From contig JAJXHK010000010.1 of assembly GCA_021639365.1 (NCBI GenBank), positions 1-61,082 of the forward strand: a DNA stretch of 61,082 nt, read 5' to 3'. The translations under genes were made by a program, and so were the position numbers. Below the pieces are notes generated by a model. The model was not told the origin of the DNA and ran no database searches. It saw nothing but the letters and a program-made list of their open reading frames with translations. The DNA is from Collinsella aerofaciens (GTDB lineage: Bacteria > Actinomycetota > Coriobacteriia > Coriobacteriales > Coriobacteriaceae). Of the stretch, positions 1 to 8,837 are shown one piece after another; the first letter of the stretch is position 1, and every line of letters starts with the position of its first letter.

Positions 1-361
1 GCTGCGGGAACGGTCTATCCGCTCAACGTGTTCGGCTGAGATCGGAAATCAACCCCCTTATATGTAACAATCATACCGGCTTCCTAACGTTCAGAATGGT
101 TTCTACTGTCTGCTGCGGTGTTTGGTTGGAATTGTCCAGCCAAAAGCCGATCCGTGGTGTTGTCTGCATTTTACTAAATACAAATTCAATGTATACAGAA
201 AGAAATATATAAGGAGTGGGAGGGATTCCGCCGTAGTCGGCATTGTAGGAAAATCCAAAAGTTTAGATTTTCCCACAATGCTTATCTTTTGGTCTTTGGT
301 TCGGAATAGTGTAGTGCTGGCGGTCTATCTATTGTTTTCGGTTGCTTGCTTCTTTACCGTA
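1..361. other. AT-rich junction upstream of the mod remnant, no supported intact gene
   Basis: Frame 1 is open from base 1 to a TGA at 37-39 and could be the last 12 codons of a gene that starts outside the window. The rest is clearly richer in A and T than the genes to the right and has no convincing coding region, although the frame of the mod remnant stays open through part of it. A long imperfect inverted repeat lies at 240-255 and 266-281, with arms of 7 and 8 bp separated by one mismatch and a 10-nt loop. It has no T run, so it does not look like a terminator. The change of composition near 360 suggests a recombination junction. Confidence 0.4.
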
Positions 362-1039
362 CATGAGCATTTAAGCACGGGTGATATTGTGCTTGATTTT
401 TTCTCAGGCTCAGCATCGACCGCCCATGCCATGTTCCTGCAGGAGCTCGGAAAAGATGATCGCTATCAGTTTATCCTTGTCCAGCTTCCAGAGCCTTGTG
501 ACCCGAAACGCGACGCCTACAAGGACGGGTATGAGACTCTCTGCGACATAGGCGAAGGACGCATTCGCCGCGCAGGCGACAAAATCAAAACCGAGCTCGA
601 GGAATCCAACCGTCAACTCAAGCTTGGCGAGGGACCCAAGCAGCTTCCCGACATCGGCTTCCGTGTGTTCGAGCTCGATGAGTCCGGCATTGAGAAGCCC
701 GAGCCCGGTCAGCTCCTCTTCGACGTGGTCAAGCCCGATCGCTCCGATATGGATATCGTCTTCGAGATGATGCTCAAATGGGGCCTCGAGCTCACGCTGC
801 CCGTCGAGAAGTCTGAAGCCGCGGGCTATCCCATCTGGTCCGTCGCTTGCGACGAGCTCGTCTGCTGCATGTCCCGAGGCCTCACCATTGAGGCGCTCGA
901 GGCCATCGCCGACATGGAGCCCAGGCGCGTTCTCATCCTCGATTCCGTCCTCGACGACACCCTCAAGCTCAACGCCGTGCAGATCTTCAAGCACGCCGGC
1001 GAGCGCATGGGCTGTGAGATCGAATTGAGGACGGTCTAG
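122..1039 (+). pseudogene. mod: Type III restriction-modification methyltransferase (Mod), C-terminal remnant
   Basis: From about residue 82 the frame matches the C-terminal half of a type III Mod subunit, a beta-class adenine methyltransferase. It contains the S-adenosylmethionine motif LDFFSGSAST (residues 91-100) followed by AHAMFLQEL and the downstream Mod tail. In this class the catalytic DPPY motif comes before this motif, and it is absent: the first 80 residues are AT-rich, resemble no methyltransferase, and include a hydrophobic stretch. The gene is therefore truncated at the 5' side and should not methylate DNA. Its stop is one base before the res start, the usual mod-res operon order. 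A displaced or invertible 5' half outside the window cannot be excluded. Confidence 0.75.
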
Positions 1040-1040
1040 C

Positions 1041-4000
1041 ATGGCGGCGCTCGAGTTCAAGTTCTCATCCGACCAGCAGCACCAGCTGGAGGCCATCGAA
1101 GCAACCTGCGACCTGTTCCGCGGACAACAATTTATTGGCAGCGTATTCTCCGCCGATTCCGGCCGCAAAGGCCAGACGGCAATCGGCGAGCTCATGGTCG
1201 GCCACGGCAACGAGCTTCGCGTGGCGCCGGGCCAGCTCCTCGACAACCTGCACGCCGTGCAGGAGGAGGGCTGCCTCCCGGCAACCGACGTCCTCACCGA
1301 TGGGCGCCTGCGAGACTTCACCGTCGAGATGGAGACCGGCACCGGCAAGACCTACGTCTACATCCGCTCCATCTACGAGCTAAACCGCCGCTACGGCATC
1401 ACCAAGTTCGTTATCGTCGTGCCGAGCGTGGCCATCCGCGAGGGCGTCCTCAAGAGCCTCCAGACCACCCGCAGGCACTTCGAGACGCTCTACGACCGCA
1501 CGCCGCTCGACTACTTCGTGTACGACTCGAAGGACATGGGGCCGGTGGGTAACTTCGCCACGTCGAGCTCCATCCAGGTCATGGTCATCAACATCGACGC
1601 GTTCAACAAGGGCCTCGAGAAGGATGGCACCGCGAAGGAGGGCAACCTCTTCCACCGTCCCAGCGAGAAGCTCACCGGCGGCTTCAGCCCTCGCGAGCTC
1701 GTGAGCGCCTGCAAGCCCGTCGTCATCATCGACGAGCCCCAGAGCGTCGACAACACCAAGCAGGCCAAGGCCGCCATCAAGAGCCTGAACCCGCTGTTCG
1801 TGCTGCGCTACTCGGCCACGCACAAGCAGGCCTACAACATGATCTACCGCCTCACGCCGGTCGACGCCTTCGAGCGCCACCTGGTGAAGGGCATCTGCGT
1901 GGACTCGATCAAGGCCGAGGCGAACCTCAACGGCGCGTACGTGAGGCTCGAGTCCGTCAAGTCCGACCCGTTCTCCGCCAAGGTGTCCATCGACGTGCGC
2001 CAGGCCGACGGCACGCAGAAGCGCAAGGCCGTCACGGTGAAGACCGGCAACGACCTCTACCAGAAGAGCGGCGAGAACAGCGACTACGAGAGCGGCTGGG
2101 TGGTCAACAACATCGGCGCCGCAGTGGGCGACGAGTTCATAGAGTTCCAGAACGGCGAGGTGCTCGAGCTCGGCGAGGCGCTGGGCGACGTCAACGAGGA
2201 GGTCGTCAAGCGCGCGCAGATCCGCCGCACCATCGAGGACCACCTGGCCCGCCAGTTCGAGCTGTGGCCGCGCGGCGTGAAGGTGCTCTCGCTCTTCTTC
2301 ATCGACCGCGTCGACCGATACCGCGTCTACGAGCCCGAAGTCCACGGCGGCCTGTACGCCCTGATGTTTGAGGAGGAGTACGCAGGTGCCCTGAACTCGA
2401 AGGCGCCTCGTCGCATCGCAAAGGCGGCGGGGATCGGCAAGGGCACGTGGCTCGAGTGCTACGAAGCCGTCGGCGCCCCGCTGGTGCGCGACCCCCACGC
2501 CGTGCACCAGGGATACTTCGCCAAGGACAAGAAGGGCAAGTTCAAGGACTCCAAGGGAGCCGCCGGCACCGCCGACGACGCCGGGGCCTTCGAGCTCATC
2601 ATGCAGAAGAAGGAGACGCTCATCTCCTTCCCGGACGGCAAGGACGCGGACAAGGACGTCTCTTTCGTCTTCAGCCACTCCGCGCTCAAGGAGGGCTGGG
2701 ACAACCCCAACGTGTTCCAGATCTGCACGCTCGTCGAGACAAAGGACAACCTGACCAAGCGCCAGAAGATCGGCCGCGGTCTGCGCCTGTGCGTGAACCA
2801 GGATGGCGAGCGCCTGTACGACCCAGAGGCGAACGTGCTCACCGTCATCGCGAACGAGAGCTACGACGACTTCGCCAACGGCCTGCAGAAGGAGCTTGAG
2901 GCTGAGGACTTCAAGTTCGGCGTCATCACTCCGGAGAGCTTCACGAAGGTCACGGTCAAGGGCGATGATGGCGTCGAGGAGCGCCTGGGCTACGAGAAGT
3001 CCAAGCAGGTCTACGACCACCTCGTCGCGACCGGCATGGTCGACGACAAGGGCGCGGTGACGCCCGAGCTGAAGGCGGCCGCCGAGGAGGGCAAGGTCGA
3101 GCTCCCCGCCGAGCTCGAGCCTGCCAAGGAGCAGGTCGAGGCGATCATCATCCACAAGTCCCAGAGGGTCCAGATCCGTGACAAGGCCAAGGAGGTCTCG
3201 GTCGAGCTGCAGAAGGACGTCACGCTCGACCCTGCGTTCCAGGCCCTGTGGGACCGCATCCGCCAGCGCACGCGCTTCCAGGTCGAGGTCGACTCCGGCA
3301 AGCTCATCGAACATGCCATCGAAGCTGTCGACGGCATGCTCGCCGTGCGCCCGCCCCAGGTGACGAGCGAGCGTGCCTCGCTGGGCATCGACGACGCGGG
3401 CGTGAGCGCCGAGGGCACGGGCACCTCCGTGGTGTCCGTTTCGGGAAAGGTGAAATACGACCTTCCCGACCCGATCGCAGAGCTGCAGGACGCCGTCGGG
3501 CTCACCCGCGGCACCATCAAGGCGATCCTCGAGGGCTGCAGCCGCCTCGACGAGTTCGAGATCGACCCCGCGACCTTCCTCGCGCAGGTCGGCGACAAGA
3601 TCAACCGCGTGAAGAACGACCTCATCGCCCAGGGCATCAAGTACGTGCGCCTTCCCGAGGACGAGTGGTACACCATGCGCGACCTCGAGCTTGACGACTA
3701 CACGGCCTACCTTGGGCAGAACGCGTGGAAGCCGGACATGACGAGCAAGAGCCTGTACAACTACGTGGTCTACGACTCGGCGGGGGTCGAGCGCTCCTTT
3801 GCCGAGGCTCTAGACAAGCAGGAGGAGGTTCTCGTGTTCGCGAAATTGCCCTCGGCGTTCAAGATCGACACGCCGCTCGGCAGTTACAACCCCGACTGGG
3901 CGTACGTCGAGGAGGCCGACGGCGAGCGCCGCGTGTACTTCGTGACCGAGACCAAGGGCGGCAAGAACGGCGAGCCCGCCCTGCGCGACGCGGAGAAGAT

Positions 4001-4103
4001 CAAGATCGGCTGCGCCAAGAAGCACTTCGAGGCGCTGGACCTCGGAAACGACTTCCATTACAAAGTGCGCACGACCTACCAATACGAGGCGGTGAAGGCT
4101 TAG
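1041..4103 (+). CDS. res: Type III restriction enzyme, Res helicase-nuclease subunit
   Basis: This 1020-residue protein is full length for a Res subunit. The N-terminal superfamily 2 helicase shows the Walker A motif METGTGKTYVYI (about 98-109), a DEAD-like VIIDEPQSVD near residue 230, and the motif V-VI region SHSALKEGWDNPNVFQ and QKIGRGLRL around 550-585. A C-terminal PD-(D/E)XK-like nuclease is suggested by PDWAYVEE followed by FVTETKGG. Res normally needs Mod both to find its site and to protect the host. Here mod is truncated, so the pair is probably inactive unless a Mod is supplied elsewhere. Start ATG 1041 lies one base after the mod stop. Confidence 0.93.
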   Translation: MAALEFKFSSDQQHQLEAIEATCDLFRGQQFIGSVFSADSGRKGQTAIGELMVGHGNELRVAPGQLLDNLHAVQEEGCLPATDVLTDGRLRDFTVEMETGTGKTYVYIRSIYELNRRYGITKFVIVVPSVAIREGVLKSLQTTRRHFETLYDRTPLDYFVYDSKDMGPVGNFATSSSIQVMVINIDAFNKGLEKDGTAKEGNLFHRPSEKLTGGFSPRELVSACKPVVIIDEPQSVDNTKQAKAAIKSLNPLFVLRYSATHKQAYNMIYRLTPVDAFERHLVKGICVDSIKAEANLNGAYVRLESVKSDPFSAKVSIDVRQADGTQKRKAVTVKTGNDLYQKSGENSDYESGWVVNNIGAAVGDEFIEFQNGEVLELGEALGDVNEEVVKRAQIRRTIEDHLARQFELWPRGVKVLSLFFIDRVDRYRVYEPEVHGGLYALMFEEEYAGALNSKAPRRIAKAAGIGKGTWLECYEAVGAPLVRDPHAVHQGYFAKDKKGKFKDSKGAAGTADDAGAFELIMQKKETLISFPDGKDADKDVSFVFSHSALKEGWDNPNVFQICTLVETKDNLTKRQKIGRGLRLCVNQDGERLYDPEANVLTVIANESYDDFANGLQKELEAEDFKFGVITPESFTKVTVKGDDGVEERLGYEKSKQVYDHLVATGMVDDKGAVTPELKAAAEEGKVELPAELEPAKEQVEAIIIHKSQRVQIRDKAKEVSVELQKDVTLDPAFQALWDRIRQRTRFQVEVDSGKLIEHAIEAVDGMLAVRPPQVTSERASLGIDDAGVSAEGTGTSVVSVSGKVKYDLPDPIAELQDAVGLTRGTIKAILEGCSRLDEFEIDPATFLAQVGDKINRVKNDLIAQGIKYVRLPEDEWYTMRDLELDDYTAYLGQNAWKPDMTSKSLYNYVVYDSAGVERSFAEALDKQEEVLVFAKLPSAFKIDTPLGSYNPDWAYVEEADGERRVYFVTETKGGKNGEPALRDAEKIKIGCAKKHFEALDLGNDFHYKVRTTYQYEAVKA

Positions 4104-4104
4104 G

Positions 4105-4989
4105 ATGTCGAAGCTGCCCGGAAAGATGACGCGAAAGCAGCACTGGGTGCCGCGGTTCTACCTGCGCCATTTCGCGGATTCCTCCGGGCAGCTTCATGCC
4201 TACAGCAGACAGAAGGGCTCCTTCTTCCGCACGAATTGCGAGAACCTTTGCAGCATGCGCGATCTTTATGAGGTCGAGCATGCCGATGCGACAGGCGATG
4301 CGACAGACAGATTCTATGCGCAGAACCTCATCGAGGTTAAGCTATCTGAGCTCGAGAGCCGCATCGCGCCGCTTTACGATCGCTTTTTGGAACGCCAGAA
4401 AGAAGACCAGTGCGAAGACGAAGGGTATTCTGATGGGAAAGCCGCCGTTTGCGAGCTGGCAGCAAATATCATCGTCCGGCACCCTATCAGTATGCGCGTC
4501 GACAAGAAATGGTCACGCGAGACTGCCGAAGAGCTGCTCAGAAACGTTCATCTGACACCCTATGAGCTCGGCTTGCTCGATTGGTCGGATTGGCGCGGGG
4601 ATTCCCAAGCGGTGGTCGAGCTTGCCGCCGCCGCAACCATGCTCTTCTCCAACGATGATATTGTGCCAGTTAACCGTATTCGAAAGGCTTTTTTTGAGAA
4701 GAGCTTCTCCATCCTTAGGGCACCCATCGGCTCAGGGTTCGTTACGACGTCGATGCCTATGTTCATCATCGGGCCCGAGGACGACTCGTACGATTTTCAT
4801 CTCGCGTATATGCCGTTGAGCAGTGAGTATGCTGCGGTCTTTTCAGATGACCCTCTATTTCCGCCGTTTGCGAGACTCGGTTTTTCGGGCGTCGAGTTCA
4901 TGAACCGACTTCTTCTGCTTAACTGCGAGCATTGGGATGTCGCCATATCGAGGGGAAGCGGCCCGCTCGAGCACGCGGTACGCGATTGA
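4105..4989 (+). CDS. DUF4238 family protein
   Basis: The N-terminus carries the DUF4238 signature QHWVPRFYLRHFA, which is common in genes linked to restriction and other defence loci. No catalytic function is established for the family. The 294-residue protein starts one base after the res stop, so it is probably in the same operon. The Met at residue 8 just before RKQHW is an alternative start. Confidence 0.8.
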   Translation: MSKLPGKMTRKQHWVPRFYLRHFADSSGQLHAYSRQKGSFFRTNCENLCSMRDLYEVEHADATGDATDRFYAQNLIEVKLSELESRIAPLYDRFLERQKEDQCEDEGYSDGKAAVCELAANIIVRHPISMRVDKKWSRETAEELLRNVHLTPYELGLLDWSDWRGDSQAVVELAAAATMLFSNDDIVPVNRIRKAFFEKSFSILRAPIGSGFVTTSMPMFIIGPEDDSYDFHLAYMPLSSEYAAVFSDDPLFPPFARLGFSGVEFMNRLLLLNCEHWDVAISRGSGPLEHAVRD

Positions 4990-5013
4990 AGTCAAGCGAA
5001 CAGTGCCGAATTC

Positions 5014-5232
5014 ATGCACGAGATGTTCACGCGCGACGGCAGGGAGCTATCCCTCGACACAGTGATCTACGACCGCTCGAAGAAGAAGGGGCAGACGATG
5101 ATCGATACCATCGACCGTGGCTGCCTCGAGGGCGGCTGCCTTGATGACGAGGACCTGCGCATCATCTTCGAGCACCTTCTGGGGAGAAGACGGCAAGGAC
5201 CGGGAACATTAAAGGGTCAAGCAGCGTATTGA
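5014..5232 (+). CDS. Small hypothetical or gene fragment in the defence island
   Basis: This 72-residue frame (MHEMFTRDGRELSL...) fills most of the gap between the DUF4238 and DUF262 genes. I do not recognise it. It looks like a fragment of a larger protein and lacks a clear ribosome binding site. Just after it, an inverted repeat (GGGTCAA at about 5214, TTGACCC at about 5238) separates the two neighbouring genes. Confidence 0.25.
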   Translation: MHEMFTRDGRELSLDTVIYDRSKKKGQTMIDTIDRGCLEGGCLDDEDLRIIFEHLLGRRRQGPGTLKGQAAY

Positions 5233-5283
5233 TAAAATTGACCCCGCCAGCAATAACCGCAAAGGATAGATAGGGCTTTAAGG

Positions 5284-6987
5284 ATGGATGCAGGAAAAGC
5301 AACGATAAGCGGCGTGTTCAACGGATCGCGCCTGCTCGAAATACCTTTTTACCAAAGGGCGTACGTCTGGGGAGAAGAGCAATGGGAGCGTTTCCTCGGC
5401 GACATGGAGTTCGTCACGGCCTCGAAGCGGCCCTATTTCCTGGGCTCCATCATCCTGAAGCAGGCCTCCTCCGGCAACACCTGGTCCGAGGTCTCCGAGG
5501 TTCGCACCGTCATCGACGGCCAGCAGCGACTCACGACCATGGTCATCTTCTTCAAGGCACTCTGTGCAAAAAACGGCACCAACAATTTGTTTGAGCGAGA
5601 TTTCGTCCTGGAGACCGGCGATGTCGCCTTGCGGCACGGCAAGTACGACCGGCAGGATTTCGAAAAGGTCGTCAGCGCCACGGGCTGCGAACCCCTCGAG
5701 GGCTCCTCGGCCATCGTCCTTGCCTACAACTACTTCCTCAAGAATATCGACCCGGAGAAGGTCGACAGGAACACGATCAAGTCGAACGTCCAGTTCGTCT
5801 GCATCGATCTTACCGAGGGCGAGGACGAGCAGCAGATATTCGACACCATCAACTCGCTCGGGGTGCGCCTGACGACGGCGGAGCTCCTTAAGAACTACTT
5901 CTTCAACCGCGAGAACGAGCAGGCGTTCAAGGAGTGCTGGGAAGACGTCTTCGAGCCCACGGCTGAGAAGAGGGAGTATTGGGAGCAGGAGATCGTTACC
6001 GGGCGCATCAAGCGCACGCTCGTCGACCTCTTCTTCGACGCGTTCCTCCAGATTCTGGTCCAGGACAAGAGGCGTGGCGTCACGACCGAGGACAAGCTCT
6101 TCTATTCGCGTACTTCGAACCTCTTCCAGTCCTACAAGGATTTCATCGGCAGGTACTGCAACGGCGACAAGGTCGAGATTCTCGACAACATGAAGGCGTA
6201 TGCCGAGGCGTTCGAGTCCACGTTCGACCCTGGCTACTGCGACGCGGACATCCCCTCCGCTTCCGGCGTCGAGCGCCTGAACGTGCTGATATTCGGCCTC
6301 AAGAACTCGACGCTCATCCCGTATATGCTCTACGTTCGCAAGAACGCGGAGCCTGCAGGCGAGATATCCGGGGTCTACGCCCTGCTTGAGAGCTACATCG
6401 TCCGCCGAATGCTGGTTCAGGCGACCACGAAGAACTACAACAGGCTGTTCACCTCGCTGATCCTGAACGAGGTGAAGGACGCGGAGGCGCTGAGGGAGGC
6501 TCTCGAAGCCAATGACGAGGCGACGACGTACATGCCCGGCGACGCCGAGGTTCGAGCGGCATTCGAGGAATCGTGCCTGTACAACCTCCAGTCCAAGGGC
6601 GTCCTCTATTTGCTGGAAAGCGCCATTCGTCCGGGCATGAGCAGCACGGCCCTGCTCGGGTTCAACCAGTACACCCTCGAGCACATGATGCCCAAGAAGT
6701 GGCGCAACAAATGGGGAGCCCTCGACGACGAGGCTGCCACGCGAAGGGACCGGAAGCTCCTCACGCTCGGCAACCTCGCCATCATCACGCATTCGCTCAA
6801 CGCCTCCATCCGCGACGCCGATTGGACCACCAAGAAGCAGGGAAAGGGATACAAGGACGGCCTTGCCCTCTGCGCCGCCGGCCTTGCGACCATGGCCGGC
6901 GCCCTGGAGAAGGAGTCTTGGGGCGAGGGCGACATCGCAGAGCGCGCCGAATGGCTTGCGGACAAGGCGTTGGAAGTCTGGCGCTAG
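5284..6987 (+). CDS. DUF262-DUF1524 (GmrSD-like) restriction protein
   Basis: The N-terminal DUF262 part has the motif IPFYQRAYVWGEEQWERFL and, near residue 75, VIDGQQRLTTM, the ParB-like nucleotide-binding signature DGQQR. The C-terminus has a DUF1524 HNH-like nuclease motif, LEHMMPKKW, followed by LGNLAIITHSLNASI. In GmrSD type IV restriction, GmrS (DUF262) and GmrD (DUF1524) act together on glucosylated or otherwise modified phage DNA, and single-chain fusions of this length (567 residues) are known. It is the last plus-strand gene of the island and converges on the mobilisation-type gene three bases away. The substrate cannot be read from the sequence. Confidence 0.87.
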   Translation: MDAGKATISGVFNGSRLLEIPFYQRAYVWGEEQWERFLGDMEFVTASKRPYFLGSIILKQASSGNTWSEVSEVRTVIDGQQRLTTMVIFFKALCAKNGTNNLFERDFVLETGDVALRHGKYDRQDFEKVVSATGCEPLEGSSAIVLAYNYFLKNIDPEKVDRNTIKSNVQFVCIDLTEGEDEQQIFDTINSLGVRLTTAELLKNYFFNRENEQAFKECWEDVFEPTAEKREYWEQEIVTGRIKRTLVDLFFDAFLQILVQDKRRGVTTEDKLFYSRTSNLFQSYKDFIGRYCNGDKVEILDNMKAYAEAFESTFDPGYCDADIPSASGVERLNVLIFGLKNSTLIPYMLYVRKNAEPAGEISGVYALLESYIVRRMLVQATTKNYNRLFTSLILNEVKDAEALREALEANDEATTYMPGDAEVRAAFEESCLYNLQSKGVLYLLESAIRPGMSSTALLGFNQYTLEHMMPKKWRNKWGALDDEAATRRDRKLLTLGNLAIITHSLNASIRDADWTTKKQGKGYKDGLALCAAGLATMAGALEKESWGEGDIAERAEWLADKALEVWR

Positions 6988-6990
6988 GCC

Positions 6991-7416
6991 CTACCTGCGT
7001 CCCATCTCGAAGATGCTTGCGGTGTCGGAGCCCGCATCTATAGCAGACGTTGCTGGTTCCTCCAAAGGTGCGGCTTGCCGCGATGTCTCTTCCGTCGGCG
7101 CGTCAACAGGCTCGCCGAGCGCCACGAAGAGCTTCATCACGAGCCCGAGCCTCTGCTGCAGAGGCTCGCTCAGTTCGCCGTAGGAGGCCGCCAGCCGCAC
7201 CTCCTTGGCCAACTCCGCCATCGAGTCCTTCAGCGCCTTCTGAACGCTCACGGAGGGCTTCACCTCGACCTTGGTATCGGTCAGCTTGGCGATGATGTAG
7301 TCCTGCCTGTTCATGCCGCTCCAAGCTGCCATCTCGCATATGAGCTTGCGCTCCTCGGGCGTGCAGCGAAACGCCATCGTCTTGCTGCGCTTGCGGGCGC
7401 TGTTCTCGCACGGCAT
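6991..7416 (-). CDS. Mobilisation/relaxosome-like accessory protein (MobC-type)
   Basis: The 141-residue protein begins MPCENSARKRSKTMAFRCTPEE and contains RKLICEMAAWSGMNRQDYIIAKL, the ribbon-helix-helix style N-terminus typical of MobC-like mobilisation accessory proteins and related small proteins of mobile elements. It starts five bases after the integrase stop, so it is co-transcribed with integrase. The longer upstream frame overlaps integrase and was rejected. No relaxase is visible, so a role in transfer is only an inference. A purely regulatory role is possible. Confidence 0.6.
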   Translation of the reverse strand: MPCENSARKRSKTMAFRCTPEERKLICEMAAWSGMNRQDYIIAKLTDTKVEVKPSVSVQKALKDSMAELAKEVRLAASYGELSEPLQQRLGLVMKLFVALGEPVDAPTEETSRQAAPLEEPATSAIDAGSDTASIFEMGRR

Positions 7417-7421
7417 CCTTC

Positions 7422-8492
7422 TTACCCCCTCGCTCCGTCGAGCGCGGCGGCCATCTCGTCCTGCTTCGTGGGGAACAGGTGCGCATAGCGGTAGGTGATG
7501 TCCACCGCCTCGTGGCCCATGCGCTCGGCGATGGCCAACGCGGAGAAGCCCATCTCTATCAGCAGGCTCACATGGCTGTGGCGTATGTCGTGTATGCGGA
7601 TGCGCTTCACGCCCGACGCCTTGCACCCGCGCTCCATCTCGTGGGCCAGGAAGTGCTTGGTCACGGCGAACAGGCGCTCGTCGGGGGCGACGTCGTCGCG
7701 CATCTCAATGAAGTCCGCCATCTCGTCGCGCAGGAAGGCGGGCATGACAATCGTGCGCACAGACTTGGGCGTCTTGGGGTCGGTCACCGTGTCCACGCCG
7801 TGGAGGCTCTGGTACGACTTGTTGATGCGCAGCCGGGAGCTCTCCAGCATGAAGTCGGACGGCGTGAGCGCCAGGAGCTCGCCGCAGCGGATGCCCGTCC
7901 AGTAGAGCAGCTCGAAGGCATGGAACGAGAGCGGCTTGTCCATGACGGCCTCGCTGAACCTCAGGTACTCGTCCTTGGTCCAGAACTGCATCTCGCCGCC
8001 CTTCTTCGAGCCTATCTTGTCGACCCTGCGCACCGGGTTGTCGGTAAGGCCGTAGTAGCGCTCGGCATGGTTGAAGATGGCGTTGAGCTGGTTGTTTACC
8101 GTGCGCAGGTACGTCGGCGCCCAGGGCTTCCCGTCGGCGTCCCGGTGCTCGGTGAGCTCGTTTTGCCACCTGATGACGTCGATCGGCCTCACGTCGCACA
8201 TGCGCATGTCCCCGAAGAACGGCACGAGCTTGTCGTTGATGATGTACTCCTTGGTGATCCAGGTGTGCTCGCGTATGCGAGGCTTCACCTCCGAGGCGTA
8301 CACCTCGACGAACTCGGAGAACGTCATGTCCATCGCCCCGCCGTTAAGGCTCTTGAACTGGCCCTCCCACACGGCGGCCTCCACCTCGGAGGAGAAGCCG
8401 CGCTTTGTCTTGTGGCGCTTCGAGCCGCGGGCGTCGCGGTAGTAGCACTGCACGTAGAACGTGCCGTTGTTGTCATCCTTGTACACGGGCAT
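7422..8492 (-). CDS. int: Tyrosine recombinase/integrase
   Basis: This 356-residue integrase starts at MPVYKDDNNGTFYVQ, which begins one base after the excisionase stop. It has an N-terminal AP2-like arm-binding region, a SAM-like core-binding domain (about 65-160) and the catalytic domain: Arg in YWTGIRCGELL, HDIRHSHVSLL with the second Arg, GHEAVDITYRYAHLF with the second His and the nucleophile Tyr. The catalytic residues are intact. The family integrates phages and integrative elements into tRNA or gene 3' ends. The adjacent guaA 3' end is the likely target. Confidence 0.93.
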   Translation of the reverse strand: MPVYKDDNNGTFYVQCYYRDARGSKRHKTKRGFSSEVEAAVWEGQFKSLNGGAMDMTFSEFVEVYASEVKPRIREHTWITKEYIINDKLVPFFGDMRMCDVRPIDVIRWQNELTEHRDADGKPWAPTYLRTVNNQLNAIFNHAERYYGLTDNPVRRVDKIGSKKGGEMQFWTKDEYLRFSEAVMDKPLSFHAFELLYWTGIRCGELLALTPSDFMLESSRLRINKSYQSLHGVDTVTDPKTPKSVRTIVMPAFLRDEMADFIEMRDDVAPDERLFAVTKHFLAHEMERGCKASGVKRIRIHDIRHSHVSLLIEMGFSALAIAERMGHEAVDITYRYAHLFPTKQDEMAAALDGARG

Positions 8493-8493
8493 G

Positions 8494-8697
8494 TCAGTCC
8501 ACCTCCGGAAAGTACAAAGCATCGAAGACGTCGCTACGAACGCGCCCCCGGATCACCACGCGCCCTCGCGCCTCCTGCTCGGCGTTTATCTTCCTGATCA
8601 CCTCGTAAGCGCTGCCTTTCTTGATTCTCAGCAGCTCTGCGACTTCGTCGGCGTCCAGCATGTGCGGCCTCGGCGTTTTCGCCACCTTTTCGTCCAT
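8494..8697 (-). CDS. xis: Excisionase-like helix-turn-helix protein
   Basis: The 67-residue protein has a MerR/excisionase-type helix-turn-helix, MLDADEVAELLRIKKGSAYEVIRKIN, as in DNA-binding excisionases. The stop is one base upstream of the integrase ATG, giving a tight xis-int operon. I chose the ATG at 8697 because GGGAGGAG lies four bases before it; a TTG at 8712 in the same frame is the alternative. Confidence 0.75.
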   Translation of the reverse strand: MDEKVAKTPRPHMLDADEVAELLRIKKGSAYEVIRKINAEQEARGRVVIRGRVRSDVFDALYFPEVD

Positions 8698-8743
8698 GGC
8701 TCCTCCCATCAATAGCGTACGGATACGTACGGTTTACAGATTC

Positions 8744-8772
8744 AGAGTAAACGTACATATCTGTACTGTCAA
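8744..8772 (-). promoter_or_regulatory. Promoter of the xis-int-mob operon
   Basis: On the minus strand a perfect -35 TTGACA (8772-8767) is followed after 17 bp by TACTCT (8749-8744). The spacer contains GTAC repeats matching the candidate operators. Confidence 0.6.
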
Positions 8773-8777
8773 TAGAA

Positions 8778-8806
8778 TTGCGTACATTTGCGTACGCTGA
8801 TAAGAT
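8778..8806 (+). promoter_or_regulatory. Promoter of the element repressor
   Basis: TTGCGT (8778-8783) and TAAGAT (8801-8806) are separated by 17 bp, 32 bp ahead of the repressor start. CGTAC repeats lie inside the promoter, which suggests autoregulation. Confidence 0.55.
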
Positions 8807-8837
8807 GTGCGGGTACGTAATTCCAGGAGGAGGGCGC

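Larger units (their letters stand above)
8715..8817. promoter_or_regulatory. CGTAC operator cluster between xis and repressor
   Basis: The divergent control region has repeated CGTAC/GTACG half-sites: GCGTACGGATACGTACGG near 8715-8732, ACGTACATATCTGTAC near 8751-8766, TGCGTACATTTGCGTACG near 8779-8796, and GGTACGTAA near 8812-8820. They overlap both promoters and are the likely binding sites of the element's XRE repressor, the usual arrangement for a lysogeny-type switch. Confidence 0.6.

Noticed and set aside
1380..3314. Long minus-strand frame (644 residues) opposite res
   Set aside because: It is the antisense shadow of the high-GC res gene, with Leu-, Val- and Asp-rich composition and no family motif.
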